Below, in pieces: positions 24,688 through 38,151 of a stretch of 64,000 nucleotides of DNA. The notes under the pieces are model-generated. The model was given only the letters and a program-made list of their open reading frames with translations, was not told the DNA's origin and did not search any database. The DNA comes from Oasisia sp. SBJ-2009. Taxonomy: Eukaryota > Annelida > Polychaeta > Sabellida > Siboglinidae. The stretch's first letter is position 1, and the number at the start of each line of letters is the position of its first letter. The DNA lies in NCBI GenBank assembly GCA_964017155.1, contig OZ024861.1:14971389-15035388 (forward strand). Direction: 5' to 3'. The position numbers and the translations under genes are program-made.

Positions 24688-26932
24688 GCGCTAGCTTATT
24701 TCGCAATAAGGTACACACATAGGACTACAGTTGTATTATGGTACGACGGCCTATGCGACATTCGGGTACTTTTTATGCACGATGCAAGTCAATGTGCGTG
24801 GCGTATAACACCGATTAGATTCAACAATGCCAGACTCTCTCCATTGATTTTTAGACCAAATATATCAGGCCTGCTGCGTCCGCGCGTATTAAAACCACTG
24901 CACTACCCTACCCGCGCCTGTTGTAATGAAGTTTCAAACCTAGGAGCAATTGAGGTTGGCTTGCATTCTGCGCAAGTGCCTAATTCTTGTCGGAAATGGA
25001 ACAGAATATTCATAGTCGTGTTCTCATTCACAGTACACTGTATATGGTGCATACCACTCTTCGATGAGTTGTCTCAAAGTCTCAAGCAGCTTTCCACCTA
25101 TGCCTAGGCAAATAGACGTTTGGACAGTATCTAATTTCACATTCGTACTGCTGAGCTTCAAACTACTACACTCAACGACAGAAGTTCCCTTCACTGTGTT
25201 GGCAATCTACTCTCTGCGATCTGGAACTCTAAAACGTGTTAACGGCGACGCCACGAGGGCTGTGTGCAGGCTGCGCATAGATGTATCTGAAGCATTATAT
25301 GCCATTCCATGCGATAAAAGACGTTCGTTCGCATACAGTCTAGATTTACTCTGTAGTGTAATACGCTTTGTAGGACGTACAATGTGTGTAGCTAGCTCAA
25401 CACCAATGATTATATGATGCGACCATTGCCTGTTAGTTGCTTTGTGGTTTCGTTTTCATATTGAACTGGCGACATGTCTGCTCTTTGGTTTCAGGTCTTC
25501 CTATTTGAGACCGACGTGTGAGCGACACAGACCGTCTGAGAATGAGACGCGCGAGTAGTGATGAACCCCACGCATGTCTAGTATATCACTTCGTAGTTGT
25601 CTGGGTAGTTTGGAACAACCCTTGGTTTCTCGTATGGCTCTTCGCCATCGCTGTTATGTCTAGCCGTTGGCGTTACCTGTTTGTCGGCACAGCGCTCATG
25701 ACACGGCCAAAGAGCTGGCCTGTTGGCACTGATCACTGTAGCATATGCTATTGTTTCCAAGGCAATGTAACAACATATGCATTCGAACTCCGTCACTACC
25801 TAGATACAAATCTGCGTGCCGTGATATGTGTGACTGCAATAAATATGGGTCTCAAAACATCGAATGATCTCTACACTTGTCTTTGAAGGAAGACATGTCA
25901 AATGCGTACCCTTGAGTTACACTATTGCAAAGAAAGAGGCACTTGTGTAGGTTGCCTTGGCATGCTGATTCCTAAGTATGCTGTTTCCAGTCGAGATGAA
26001 TGCGTTGTGCTTGGTGTCATGACGGTCAAAGAATCATCTACTCACCTGTATTGAGTGGGTGTATGTGTACAAGCGATAATGTGTGTGGCATTCGCCGCGC
26101 GAATGGTGCTTATGCATATCAGTTTTAATACACTTTCCGCGGTGCGATCCCGGCCTCTTACACAAGTTTCGTTTCATGTGCATTATTTTGCATCATATTT
26201 TGACATTGCGTATCTTGAAATACATCATATAGCGTGAACAATAGCTCGATCAATCGTCTGAGTAAAACGTTTCGATTGTGAGAACTGCAACATCAAAACT
26301 AATGTCCACTCGCACTAGCTGTGATATATGTATCGATGTCATGCTATCGTTGATTTGATTCTCCCAGTGATCGGCCTACATTATCATCTACCTCAACATG
26401 TTATATAACAAAAATAACTTGATAAAAACAACGCTTCACCCACTGTCGAATGACTGTTCCGCGTCGCCAATCTTCACATCATCGGGCCTGGTCGGTCAGT
26501 AATGCTGCCAGAAGTATTCGGCCACGTGTCGCTGTATCTTCACCGGGCGCAGACACCTGAGAAAAAACAATAAAACAGCGTTACAATGTGCACGGTGTCT
26601 AACACAATTGAAAACAGCAGGCTCAATGCTTACATATGTCCACATTCCTTCACCCCACTGGCGTCAAAGACGCAAATCCCACCGCGATGCGGTCGAGATT
26701 ACACTAAAGAAACTGGCATCTGTCGCCAGCATTCGGCTGCGCGGCAAAGTAATGGCGGCAAACCGGAAGACGCGCCACAACAATACCGTGACGTCACGAC
26801 ATTACGGCAGACGTGCCATTTTCGTTCCCGGCGACGTCAAATTTCAAGATGGCGACGCCTTTGATATAAGCAAACTGGGGGGGGGGGAGGCGCTTTCTTC
26901 CACGTTTACTTCGTTCTTTCAATGTTTTACTT
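24688..26932. repeat. Array unit 12 (copy of unit 10)
   Basis: 2245 bases, lying 4492 bases downstream of unit 10 and almost identical to it, including AATACACTTTCC. Private differences seen are CAACACCAATG near 25402 and AACACAATTG near 26605. G-run of 11 (26877-26887). Confidence 0.95.
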
Positions 26933-29179
26933 GCGCTAGCTTATTTCGCAATAAGGTACACACATAGGACTACAGTTGTATTATGGTACGACGGCCTGTG
27001 CGACATTCGGGTACTTGTTATGCACGATGCAAGTAAATGTGCGTGGCGTATAACACCGATTAGATTCAACAATGCCAGACTCTCTCCATTGATTTGTAGA
27101 CCAAATATATCAGGCCTGCTGCGTCCGCGCGTATTAAAACCACTGCACTACCCTACCCGCGCCTCTTGTAATGAAGTTTCAAACCTAGGAGCAATTGAGG
27201 TTGGCTTGCATTCTGCGCAAGTCCCTAATTCTTGTCGGAAATGGAACAGAATATTCATATTCGTGTTCTCATTCACAGTACACTGTATATGGTGCATACC
27301 ACTCTTCGATGAGTTGTCTCAAAGTCTCAAGCAGCTTTCCACCTATGCCTAGGCAAATAGACGTTTGGACAGTATCTAATTTCACATTCGTACTGCTGAG
27401 CTTCAAACTACTACACTCAACGACAGAAGTTCCCTTCACTGTGTTGGCAATCTACTCTCTGCGATCTGGAACTCTAAAACGTCTTAACGGCGACGCCACG
27501 AGGGCTGTATGCAGGCTGCGCATAGATGTATCTGAAGCATTATATGCCATTCCATGCGATAAAAGACGTTCGTTCGCATACAGTCTAGATTTACTCTGTA
27601 GTGTAATACGCTTTGTAGGACGTACAATGTGTGTAGCTAGCTCAACATCAATGATTATATGATGCGACCATTGCCTGTTAGTTGCTTTGTGGTTTCGTTT
27701 TCATATTGAACTGGCGACATGTCTGCTCTTTGGTTTCAGGTCTTCCTATTTGAGACCGACGTGTGAGCGACACAGACCGTCTGAGAATGAGACGCGCGAG
27801 TAGTGATGAACCCCACGCATGTCTAGTATATCACTTCGTAGTTGTCTGGGTAGTTTGGAACAACCCTTGGTTTCTCGTATGGCTCTTCGCCATCGCTGTT
27901 ATGTCTAGCCGTTGGCGTTACCTGTTTGTCGGCACAGCGCTCATGACACGGCCAAAGAGCTGGCCTGTTGGCACTGATCACTGTAGCATATGCTATTTTT
28001 TCCAAGGCAATGTAACAACATATGCATTCGAACTCCGTCACTACCTAGATACAAATCTGCGTGCCGTGATATGTGTGACTGCAATAAATATAGGTCTCAA
28101 AACATCGAATGATCTCTACACTTGTCTTTGAAGGAAGACATGTCAAATGCGTACCCTTGAGTTACACTATTGCAAAGAAAGAGGCACTTGTGTAGGTTGC
28201 CTTGGCATGCTGATTCCTAAGTATGCTGTTTCCAGTCGAGATGAATGCGTTGTGCTTGGTGTCATGACGGTCAAAGAATCATCTACTCACCTGTATTGAG
28301 TGGGTGTATGTGTACAAGCGATAATGTGTGTGGCATTCGCCGCGCGAATGGTGCTTATGCATATCAGTTTTAATATACTTTCCGCGGTGCGATCCCGGCC
28401 TCTTACACAAGTTTCGTTTCATGTGCATTATTTTGCATCATATTTTGACATTGCGTATCTTGAAATACATCATATAGCGTGAACAATAGCTCGATCAATC
28501 GTCTGAGTAAAACGTTTCGATTGTGAGAACTGCAACATCAAAACTAATGTCCACTCGCACTAGCTGTGATACATGTATCGATGTCATGCTATCATTGATT
28601 TGATTCTCCCAGTGATCGGCCTACATTATCATCTACCTCAACATGTTATATAAAAAAAATAACTTGATAAAAACAACGCTTCACCCACTGTCGAATGACT
28701 GTTCCGCGTCGCCAATCTTCACATCATCGGGCCTGGTCGGTCAGTAATGCTGCCAGAAGTATTCGGCCACGTGTCGCTGTATCTTCACCGGGCGCAGACA
28801 CCTGACAAAAAACAATAAAACAGCGTTACAATGTGCACGGTGTCTAACAAAATTGAAAACAGCAGGCTCAATGCTTACATATGTCCACATTCCTTCACCC
28901 CACTGGCGTCAAAGAAGCAAATCCCACCGCGATGCGGTCGAGATTACATTAAAGAAACTGGCATTTGTCGCCAGCATTCGGCTGCGTGGCAAAGCAATGG
29001 CGGCAAACCGGAAGACGCGCCACAACAATACCGTGACGTCACGACATTACGGCAGACGTGCCATTTTCGTTCCCGGCGACGTCAAATTTCAAGATGGCGA
29101 CGCCTTTGATATAAGCAAACTGGGGGGGGGAGGGAGGCGGTTTCTTCCACGTTTACTTCGTTCTTTCAATGTTTTACTT
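26933..29179. repeat. Array unit 13 (copy of unit 11)
   Basis: 2247 bases, 4492 bases downstream of unit 11. It carries all of unit 11's distinctive variants but has the common CACATCATCGG. G-run of 9 (29122-29130) followed by AGGGAGGCGG. Confidence 0.95.
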
Positions 29180-31424
29180 GCGCTAGCTTATTTCGCAATA
29201 AGGTACACACATAGGACTACAGTTGTATTATGGTACGACGGCCTATGCGACATTCGGGTACTTTTTATGCACGATGCAAGTCAATGTGCGTGGCGTATAA
29301 CACCGATTAGATTCAACAATGCCAGACTCTCTCCATTGATTTTTAGACCAAATATATCAGGCCTGCTGCGTCCGCGCGTATTAAAACCACTGCACTACCC
29401 TACCCGCGCCTGTTGTAATGAAGTTTCAAACCTAGGAGCAATTGAGGTTGGCTTGCATTCTGCGCAAGTGCCTAATTCTTGTCGGAAATGGAACAGAATA
29501 TTCATAGTCGTGTTCTCATTCACAGTACACTGTATATGGTGCATACCACTCTTCGATGAGTTGTCTCAAAGTCTCAAGCAGCTTTCCACCTATGCCTAGG
29601 CAAATAGACGTTTGGACAGTATCTAATTTCACATTCGTACTGCTGAGCTTCAAACTACTACACTCAACGACAGAAGTTCCCTTCACTGTGTTGGCAATCT
29701 ACTCTCTGCGATCTGGAACTCTAAAACGTGTTAACGGCGACGCCACGAGGGCTGTGTGCAGGCTGCGCATAGATGTATCTGAAGCATTATATGCCATTCC
29801 ATGCGATAAAAGACGTTCGTTCGCATACAGTCTAGATTTACTCTGTAGTGTAATACGCTTTGTAGGACGTACAATGTGTGTAGCTAGCTCAACATCAATG
29901 ATTATATGATGCGACCATTGCCTGTTAGTTGCTTTGTGGTTTCGTTTTCATATTGAACTGGCGACATGTCTGCTCTTTGGTTTCAGGTCTTCCTATTTGA
30001 GACCGACGTGTGAGCGACACAGACCGTCTGAGAATGAGACGCGCGAGTAGTGATGAACCCCACGCATGTCTAGTATATCACTTCGTAGTTGTCTGGGTAG
30101 TTTGGAACAACCCTTGGTTTCTCGTATGGCTCTTCGCCATCGCTGTTATGTCTAGCCGTTGGCGTTACCTGTTTGTCGGCACAGCGCTCATGACACGGCC
30201 AAAGAGCTGGCCTGTTGGCACTGATCACTGTAGCATATGCTATTGTTTCCAAGGCAATGTAACAACATATGCATTCGAACTCCGTCACTACCTAGATACA
30301 AATCTGCGTGCCGTGATATGTGTGACTGCAATAAATATGGGTCTCAAAACATCGAATGATCTCTACACTTGTCTTTGAAGGAAGACATGTCAAATGCGTA
30401 CCCTTGAGTTACACTATTGCAAAGAAAGAGGCACTTGTGTAGGTTGCCTTGGCATGCTGATTCGTAAGTATGCTGTTTCCAGTCGAGATGAATGCGTTGT
30501 GCTTGGTGTCATGACGGTCAAAGAATCATCTACTCACCTGTATTGAGTGGGTGTATGTGTACAAGCGATAATGTGTGTGGCATTCGCCGCGCGAATGGTG
30601 CTTATGCATATCAGTTTTAATATACTTTCCGCGGTGCGATCCCGGCCTCTTACACAAGTTTCGTTTCATGTGCATTATTTTGCATCATATTTTGACATTG
30701 CGTATCTTGAAATACATCATATAGCGTGAACAATAGCTCGATCAATCGTCTGAGTAAAACGTTTCGATTGTGAGAACTGCAACATCAAAACTAATGTCCA
30801 CTCGCACTAGCTGTGATATATGTATCGATGTCATGCTATCGTTGATTTGATTCTCCCAGTGATCGGCCTACATTATCATCTACCTCAACATGTTATATAA
30901 CAAAAATAACTTGATAAAAACAACGCTTCACCCACTGTCGAATGACTGTTCCGCGTCGCCAATCTTCACATCATCGGGCCTGGTCGGTCAGTAATGCTGC
31001 CAGAAGTATTCGGCCACGTGTCGCTGTATCTTCACCGGGCGCAGACACCTGAGAAAAAACAATAAAACAGCGTTACAATGTGCACGGTGTCTAACAAAAT
31101 TGAAAACAGCAGGCTCAATGCTTACATATGTCCACATTCCTTCACCCCACTGGCGTCAAAGACGCAAATCCCACCGCGATGCGGTCGAGATTACACTAAA
31201 GAAACTGGCATCTGTCGCCAGCATTCGGCTGCGCGGCAAAGTAATGGCGGCAAACCGGAAGACGCGCCACAACAATACCGTGACGTCACGACATTACGGC
31301 AGACGTGCCATTTTCGTTCCCGGCGACGTCAAATTTCAAGATGGCGACGCCTTTGATCTAAGCAAACTGGGGGGGGGGGAGGCGCTTTCTTCCACGTTTA
31401 CTTCGTTCTTTCAATGTTTTACTT
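29180..31424. repeat. Array unit 14
   Basis: 2245 bases. The front is of unit 9/10/12 type (GCGCCTGTTG, AACGTGTTAACGG). It lacks AATACACTTTCC and has a private GATTCGTAAG near 30462. The back switches to GATCTAAGC. G-run of 11 (31369-31379) followed by AGGCGC. Confidence 0.95.
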
Positions 31425-33667
31425 GCGCTAGCTTATTTCGCAATAAGGTACACACATAGGACTACAGTTGTATTATGGTACGACGGCCTGTGCGACATTC
31501 GGGTACTTTTTATGCACGATGCAAATCAATGTGCGTGGCGTATAACACCGATTAGATTCAACAATGACAGACTCTCTCCATTGATTTTTAGACCAAATAT
31601 ATCAGGCCTGCTGCGTCCGCGCGTATTAAAACCACTGCACTACCCTACCCGCGCCTGTTGTAATGAAGTTTCAAACCTAGGAGCAATTGAGGTTGGCTTG
31701 CATTCTGCGCAAGTGCCTAATTCTTGTCGGAAATGGAACAGAATATTCATATTCGTGTTCTCATTCACAGTACACTGTATATGGTGCATACCACTCTTCG
31801 ATGAGTTGTCTCAAAGTCTCAAGCAGCTTTCCACCTATGCCTAGGCAAATAGACGTTTGGACAGTATCTAATTTCACATTCGTACTGCTGAGCTTCAAAC
31901 TACTACACTCAACGACAGAAGTTCCCTTCACTGTGTTGGCAATCTACTCTCTGCGATCTGGAACTCTAAAACGTCTTAACGGCGACGCCACGAGGGCTGT
32001 ATGCAGGCTGCGCATAGATGTATCTGAAGCATTATATGCCATTCCATGCGATAAAAGACGTTCGTTCGCATACAGTCTAGATTTACTCTGTAGTGTAATA
32101 CGCTTTGTAGGACGTACAATGTGTGTAGCTAGCTCAACATCAATGATTATATGATGCGACCATTGCCTGTTAGTTGCTTTGTGGTTTCGTTTTCATATTG
32201 AACTGGCGACATGTCTGCTCTTTGGTTTCAGGTCTTCCTATTTGAGACCGACGTGTGAGCGACACAGACCGTATGAGAATGAGACGCGCGAGTAGTGATG
32301 AACCCCACGCATGTCTAGTATATCACTTCGTAGTTGTCTGGGTAGTTTGGAACAACCCTTGGTTTCTCGTATGGCTCTTCGCCATCGCTGTTATGTCTAG
32401 CCGTTGGAGTTACCTGTTTGTCGGCACAGCGCTCATGACACGGCCAAAGAGCTGGCCTGTTGGCACTGATCACTGTAGCATATGCTATTGTTTCCAAGGC
32501 AATGTAACAACATATGCATTCGAACTCCGTCACTACCTAGATACAAATATGCGTGCCGTGATATGTGTGACTGCAATAAATATGGGTCTCAAAACATCGA
32601 ATGATCTCTACACTTGTCTTTGAAGGAAGACATGTCAAATGCGTACCCTTGAGTTACACTATTGCAAAGAAAGAGGCACTTGTGTAGGTTGCCTTGGCAT
32701 GCTGATTCCTAAGTATGCTGTTTCCAGTCGAGATGAATGCGTTGTGCTTGGTGTCATGACGGTCAAAGAATCATCTACTCACCTGTATTGAGTGGGTGTA
32801 TGTGTACAAGCGATAATGTGTGTGGCATTCGCCGCGCGAATGGTGCTTATGCATATCAGTTTTAATATACTTTCCGCGGTGCGATCCCGGCCTCTTACAC
32901 AAGTTTCGTTTCATGTGCATTATTTTGCATCATATTTTGACATTGCGTATCTTGAAATACATCATATAGCGTGAACAATAGCTCGATCAATCGTCTGAGT
33001 AAAACGTTTCGATTGTGAGAACTGCAACATCAAAACTAATGTCCACTCGCACTAGCTGTGATATATGTATCGATGTCATGCTATCGTTGATTTGATTCTC
33101 CCAGTGATCGGCCTACATTATCATCTACCTCAACATGTTATATAACAAAAATAACTTGATAAAAACAACGCTTCACCCACTGTCGAATGACTGTTCCGCG
33201 TCGCCAATCTTCACATCATCGGGCCTGGTCGGTCAGTAATGCTGCCAGAAGTATTCGGCCACGTGTCGCTGTATCTTCACCGAGCGCAGACACCTGAGAA
33301 AAAACAATAAAACAGCGTTACAATGTGCACGGTGTCTAACAAAATTGAAAACAGCAGGCTCAATGCTTACATATGTCCACATTCCTTCACCCCACTGGCG
33401 TCAAAGACGCAAATCCCACCGCGATGCGGTCGAGATTACACTAAAGAAACTGGCATCTGTCGCCAGCATTCGGCTGCGCGGCAAAGTAATGGCGGCAAAC
33501 CGGAAGACGCGCCACAACAATACCGTGACGTCACGACATTACGGCAGACGTGCCATTTTCGTTCCCGGCGACGTCAAATTTCAAGATGGCGACGCCTTTG
33601 ATCTAAGCAAACTGGGGGGGGGAGGCGCTTTCTTCCACGTTTACTTCGTTCTTTCAATGTTTTACTT
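31425..33667. repeat. Array unit 15
   Basis: 2243 bases. It has GCGCCTGTTG like units 9/10/12/14 but GCAAATCAATG and ATATTCGTG like units 3-5. Private changes are CAATGACAG near 31564, ACCGTATG near 32270, GTTGGAGTTA near 32405, AATATGCGTG near 32548 and ACCGAGCGC near 33281. G-run of 9 (33614-33622). Confidence 0.95.
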
Positions 33668-35909
33668 GCGCTAGCTTATTTCGCAATAAGGTACACACAT
33701 AGGACTACAGTTGTATTATGGTACGACGGCCTGTGCGACATTCGGGTACTTTTTATGCACGATGCAAGTCAATGTGCGTGGCGTATAACACCGATTAGAT
33801 TCAACAATGCCAGACTCTCTCCATTGATTTGTAGACCAAATATATCAGACCTGCTGCGTCCGCGCGTATTAAAACCACTGCACTACCCTACCCGCGCCTC
33901 TTGTAATGAAGTTTCAAACCTAGGAGCAATTGAGGTTGGCTTGCATTCTGCGCAAGTGCCTAATTCTTGTCGGAAATGGAACAGAATATTCATATTCGTG
34001 TTCTCATTCACAGTACACTGTATATGGTGCATACCACTCTTCGATGAGTTGTCTCAAAGTCTCAAGCAGCTTTCCACCTATGCCTAGGCAAATAGACGAT
34101 TGGACAGTATCTAATTTCACATTCGTACTGCTGAGCTTCAAACTACTACACTCAACGACAGAAGTTCCCTTCACTGTGTTGGCAATCTACTCTCTGCGAT
34201 CTGGAACTCTAAAACGTCTTAACGGCGACGCCACGAGGGCTGTATGCAGGCTGCGCATATATGTATCTGAAGCATTATATGCCATTCCATGCGATAAAAG
34301 ACGTTCGTTCGCATACAGTCTAGATTTACTCTGTAGTGTAATACGCTTTGTAGGACGTACAATGTGTGTAGCTAGCTCAACATCAATGATTATATGATGC
34401 GACCATTGTCTGTTAGTTGCTTTGTGGTTTCGTTTTCATATTGAACTGGCGACATGTCTGCTCTTTGGTTTCAGGTCTTCCTATTTGAGACCGACGTGTG
34501 AGCGACACAGACCGTCTGAGAATGAGACGCGCGAGTAGTGATGAACCCCACGCATGTCTAGTATATCACTTCGTAGTTGTCTGGGTAGTTTGGAACAACC
34601 CTTGGTTTCTCGTTTGGCTCTTCGCCATCGCTGTTATGTCTAGCAGTTGGCGTTACCTGTTTGTCGGCACAGCGCTCATGACACGGCCAAAGAGCTGGCC
34701 TGTTGGCACTGATCACTGTAGCATATGCTATTGTTTCCAAGGCAATGTAACAACATATGCATTCGAACTCCGTCACTACCTAGATACAAATCTGCGTGCC
34801 GAGATATGTGTGACTGCAATAAATATGGGTATCAAAACATCGAATGATCTCTACACTTGTCTTTGAAGGAAGACATGTCAAATGCGTACCCTTGAGTTAC
34901 ACTATTGCAAAGAAAGAGGCACTTGTGTAGGTTGCCTTGGCATGCTGATTCCTAAGTATGCTGTTTCCAGTCGAGATGAATGCGTTGTGCTTGCTGTCAT
35001 GACGGTCAAAGAATCATCTACTCACCTGTATTGAGTGGGTGTATGTGTACAAGCGATAATGTGTGTGGCATTCGCCGCGCGAATGGTGCTTATGCATATC
35101 AGATTTAATATACTTTCCGCGGTGCGATCCCGGACTCTTACACAAGTTTCGTTTCATGTGCATTATTTTGCATCATATTTTGACATTGCGTATCTTGAAA
35201 TACATGATATAGCGTGAACAATAGCTCGATCAATCGTCTGAGTAAAACGTTTCGATTGTGAGAACTGCAACATCAAAACTAATGTCCACTCGCACTAGCT
35301 GTGATATATGTATCGATGTCATGCTATCGTTGATTTGATTCTCCCAGTGATCGGCCTACATTATCATCTACCTCAACATGTTATATAAAAAAATAACTTG
35401 ATAAAAACAACGCTTCACCCACTGTCGAATGACTGTTCCGCGTCGCCAATCTTCACATCATCGGGCCTGGTCGGTCAGTAGTGCTTCCAGAAGTATTCGG
35501 CCACGTGTCGCTGTATCTACACCGGGCGCAGACACCTGAGAAAAAACAATAAAACAGCGTCACAATGTGCACGGTGTCTAACAAAATTGAAAACAGCAGG
35601 CTCAATGCTTACATATGTCCACATTCCTTCACCCCACTGGCGTCAAATACGCAAATCCCACCGCGATGCGGTCGAGATTACACTAAAGAAACTGGCATCT
35701 GTCGCCAGCATTCGGCTGCGCGGCAAAGTAATGGCGGCAAACCGGAAGACGCGCCACAACAATACCGTGACGTCACGACATTACGGCAGACGTGCCATTT
35801 TCGTTCCCGGCGACGTCAAATTTCAAGATGGCAACGCCTTTGATCTAAGCAAACTGGGGGGGGGAGGCGCTTTCTTCCACGTTTACTTCGTTCTTTCAAT
35901 GTTTTACTT
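33668..35909. repeat. Array unit 16
   Basis: 2242 bases, first of a related trio (16-18) sharing TAGCAGTTGG, CTTGCTGTCATG, CAGATTTAAT, ATACATGATA, GTAGTGCTTCC and GCGTCACAATG. Private changes include CGTTTGGCTC near 34611, GGGTATC near 34829, CGGACTC near 35132 and CAAATACGC near 35644. G-run of 9 (35856-35864). Confidence 0.95.
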
Positions 35910-38151
35910 GCGCTAGCTTATTTCGCAATAAGGTACACACATAGGACTACAGTTGTATTATGGTACGACGGCCTGTGCGACATTCGGGTACTTTTTATGC
36001 ACGATGCAAGTCAATGTGCGTGGCGTATAACACCGATTAGATTCAACAATGCCAGACTCTCTCCATTGATTTGTAGACCAAATATATCAGGCCTGCTGCG
36101 TCCGCGCGTATTAAAACCACTGCACTACCCTACCCGCGCCTCTTGTAATGAAGTTTCAAACCTAGGAGCAATTGAGGTTGGCTTGCATTCTGCGCAAGTG
36201 CCTAATTCTTGTCGGAAATGGAACAGAATATTCATATTCGTGTTCTCATTCACAGTACACTGTATATGGTGCATACCACTCTTCGATGAGTTGTCTCAAA
36301 GTCTCAAGCAGCTTTCCACCTATGCCTAGGCAAATAGACGTTTGGACAGTATCTAATTTCACATTCGTACTGCTGAGCTTCAAACTACTACACTCAACGA
36401 CAGAAGTTCCCTTCACTGTGTTGGCAATCTACTCTCTGCGATCTGGAACTCTAAAACGTCTTAACGGCGACGCCACGAGGGCTGTATGCAGGCTGCGCAT
36501 ATATGTATCTGAAGCATTATATGCCATTCCATGCGATAAAAGACGTTCGTTCGCATACAGTCTAGATTTACTCTGTAGTGTAATACGCTTTGTAGGACGT
36601 ACAATGTGTGTAGCTAGCTCAACATCAATGATTATATGATGCGACCATTGCCTGTTAGTTGCTTTGTGGTTTCGTTTTCATATTGAACTGGCGACATGTC
36701 TGCTCTTTGGTTTCAGGTCTTCCTATTTGAGACCGACGTGTGAGCGACACAGACCGTCTGAGAATGAGACGCGCGAGTAGTGATGAACCCCACGCATGTC
36801 TAGTATATCACTTCGTAGTTGTCTGGGTAGTTTGGAACAACCCTTGGTTTCTCGTATGGCTCTTCGCCATCGCTGTTATGTCTAGCAGTTGGCGTTACCT
36901 GTTTGTCGGCACAGCGCTCATGACACGGCCAAAGAGCTGGCCTGTTGGCACTGATCACTGTAGCATATGCTATTGTTTCCAAGGCAATGTAACAACATAT
37001 GCATTCGAACTCCGTCACTACCTAGATACAAATCTGCGTGCCGAGATATGTGTGACTGCAATAAATATGGGTCTCAAAACATCGAATGATCTCTACACTT
37101 GTCTTTGAAGGAAGACATGTCAAATGCGTACCCTTGAGTTACACTATTGCAAAGAAAGAGGCACTTGTGTAGGTTGCCTTGGCATGCTGATTCCTAAGTA
37201 TGCTGTTTCCAGTCGAGATGAATGCGTTGTGCTTGCTGTCATGACGGTCAAAGAATCATCTACTCACCTGTATTGAGTGGGTGTATGTGTACAAGCGATA
37301 ATGTGTGTGGCATTCGCCGCGCGAATGGTGCTTATGCATATCAGATTTAATATACTGTCCGCGGTGCGATCCCGGCCTCTTACACAAGTTTCGTTTCATG
37401 TGCATTATTTTGCATCATATTTTGACATTGCGTATCTTGAAATACATGATATAGCGTGAACAATAGCTCGATCAATCGTCTGAGTAAAACGTTTCGATTG
37501 TGAGAACTGCAACATCAAAACTAATGTCCACTCGCACTAGCTGTGATATATGTATCGATGTCATGCTATCGTTGATTTGATTCTCCCAGTGATCGGCCTA
37601 CATTATCATCTACCTCAACATGTTATATAAAAAAAATAACTTGATAAAAACAACGCTTCACCCACTGTCGAATGACTGTTCCGCGTCGCCAATCTTCACA
37701 TCATCGGGCCTGGTCGGTCAGTAGTGCTTCCAGAAGTATTCGGCCACGTGTCGCTGTATCTTCACCGGGCGCAGACACCTGAGAAAAAACAACAAAACAG
37801 CGTCACAATGTGCACGGTGTCTAACAAAATTGAAAACAGCAGGCTCAATGCTTACAAATGTCCACATTCCTTCACCCCACTGGCGTCAAAGACGCAAATC
37901 CCACCGCGATGCGGTCGAGATTACACTAAAGAAACTGGCATCTGTCGCCAGCATTCGGCTGCGCGGCAAAGTAATGGCGGCAAACCGGAAGACGCGCCAC
38001 AACAATACCGTGACGTCACGACATTACGGCAGACGTGCCATTTTCGTTCCCGGCGACGTCAAATTTCAAGATGGCGACGCCTTTGATATAAGCAAACTGG
38101 GGGGGGAGGCGCTTTCTTCCACTTTTACTTCGTTCTTTCAATGTTTTACTT
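35910..38151. repeat. Array unit 17
   Basis: 2242 bases, of the unit 16-18 type. Private changes are ATACTGTCCG near 37354, AACAACAAAAC near 37789 (which destroys the AATAAA) and TACAAATGTCC near 37853. CACTTTTACTT after the short G-run (8 G, 38099-38106) is shared with units 18 and 20. Confidence 0.95.
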
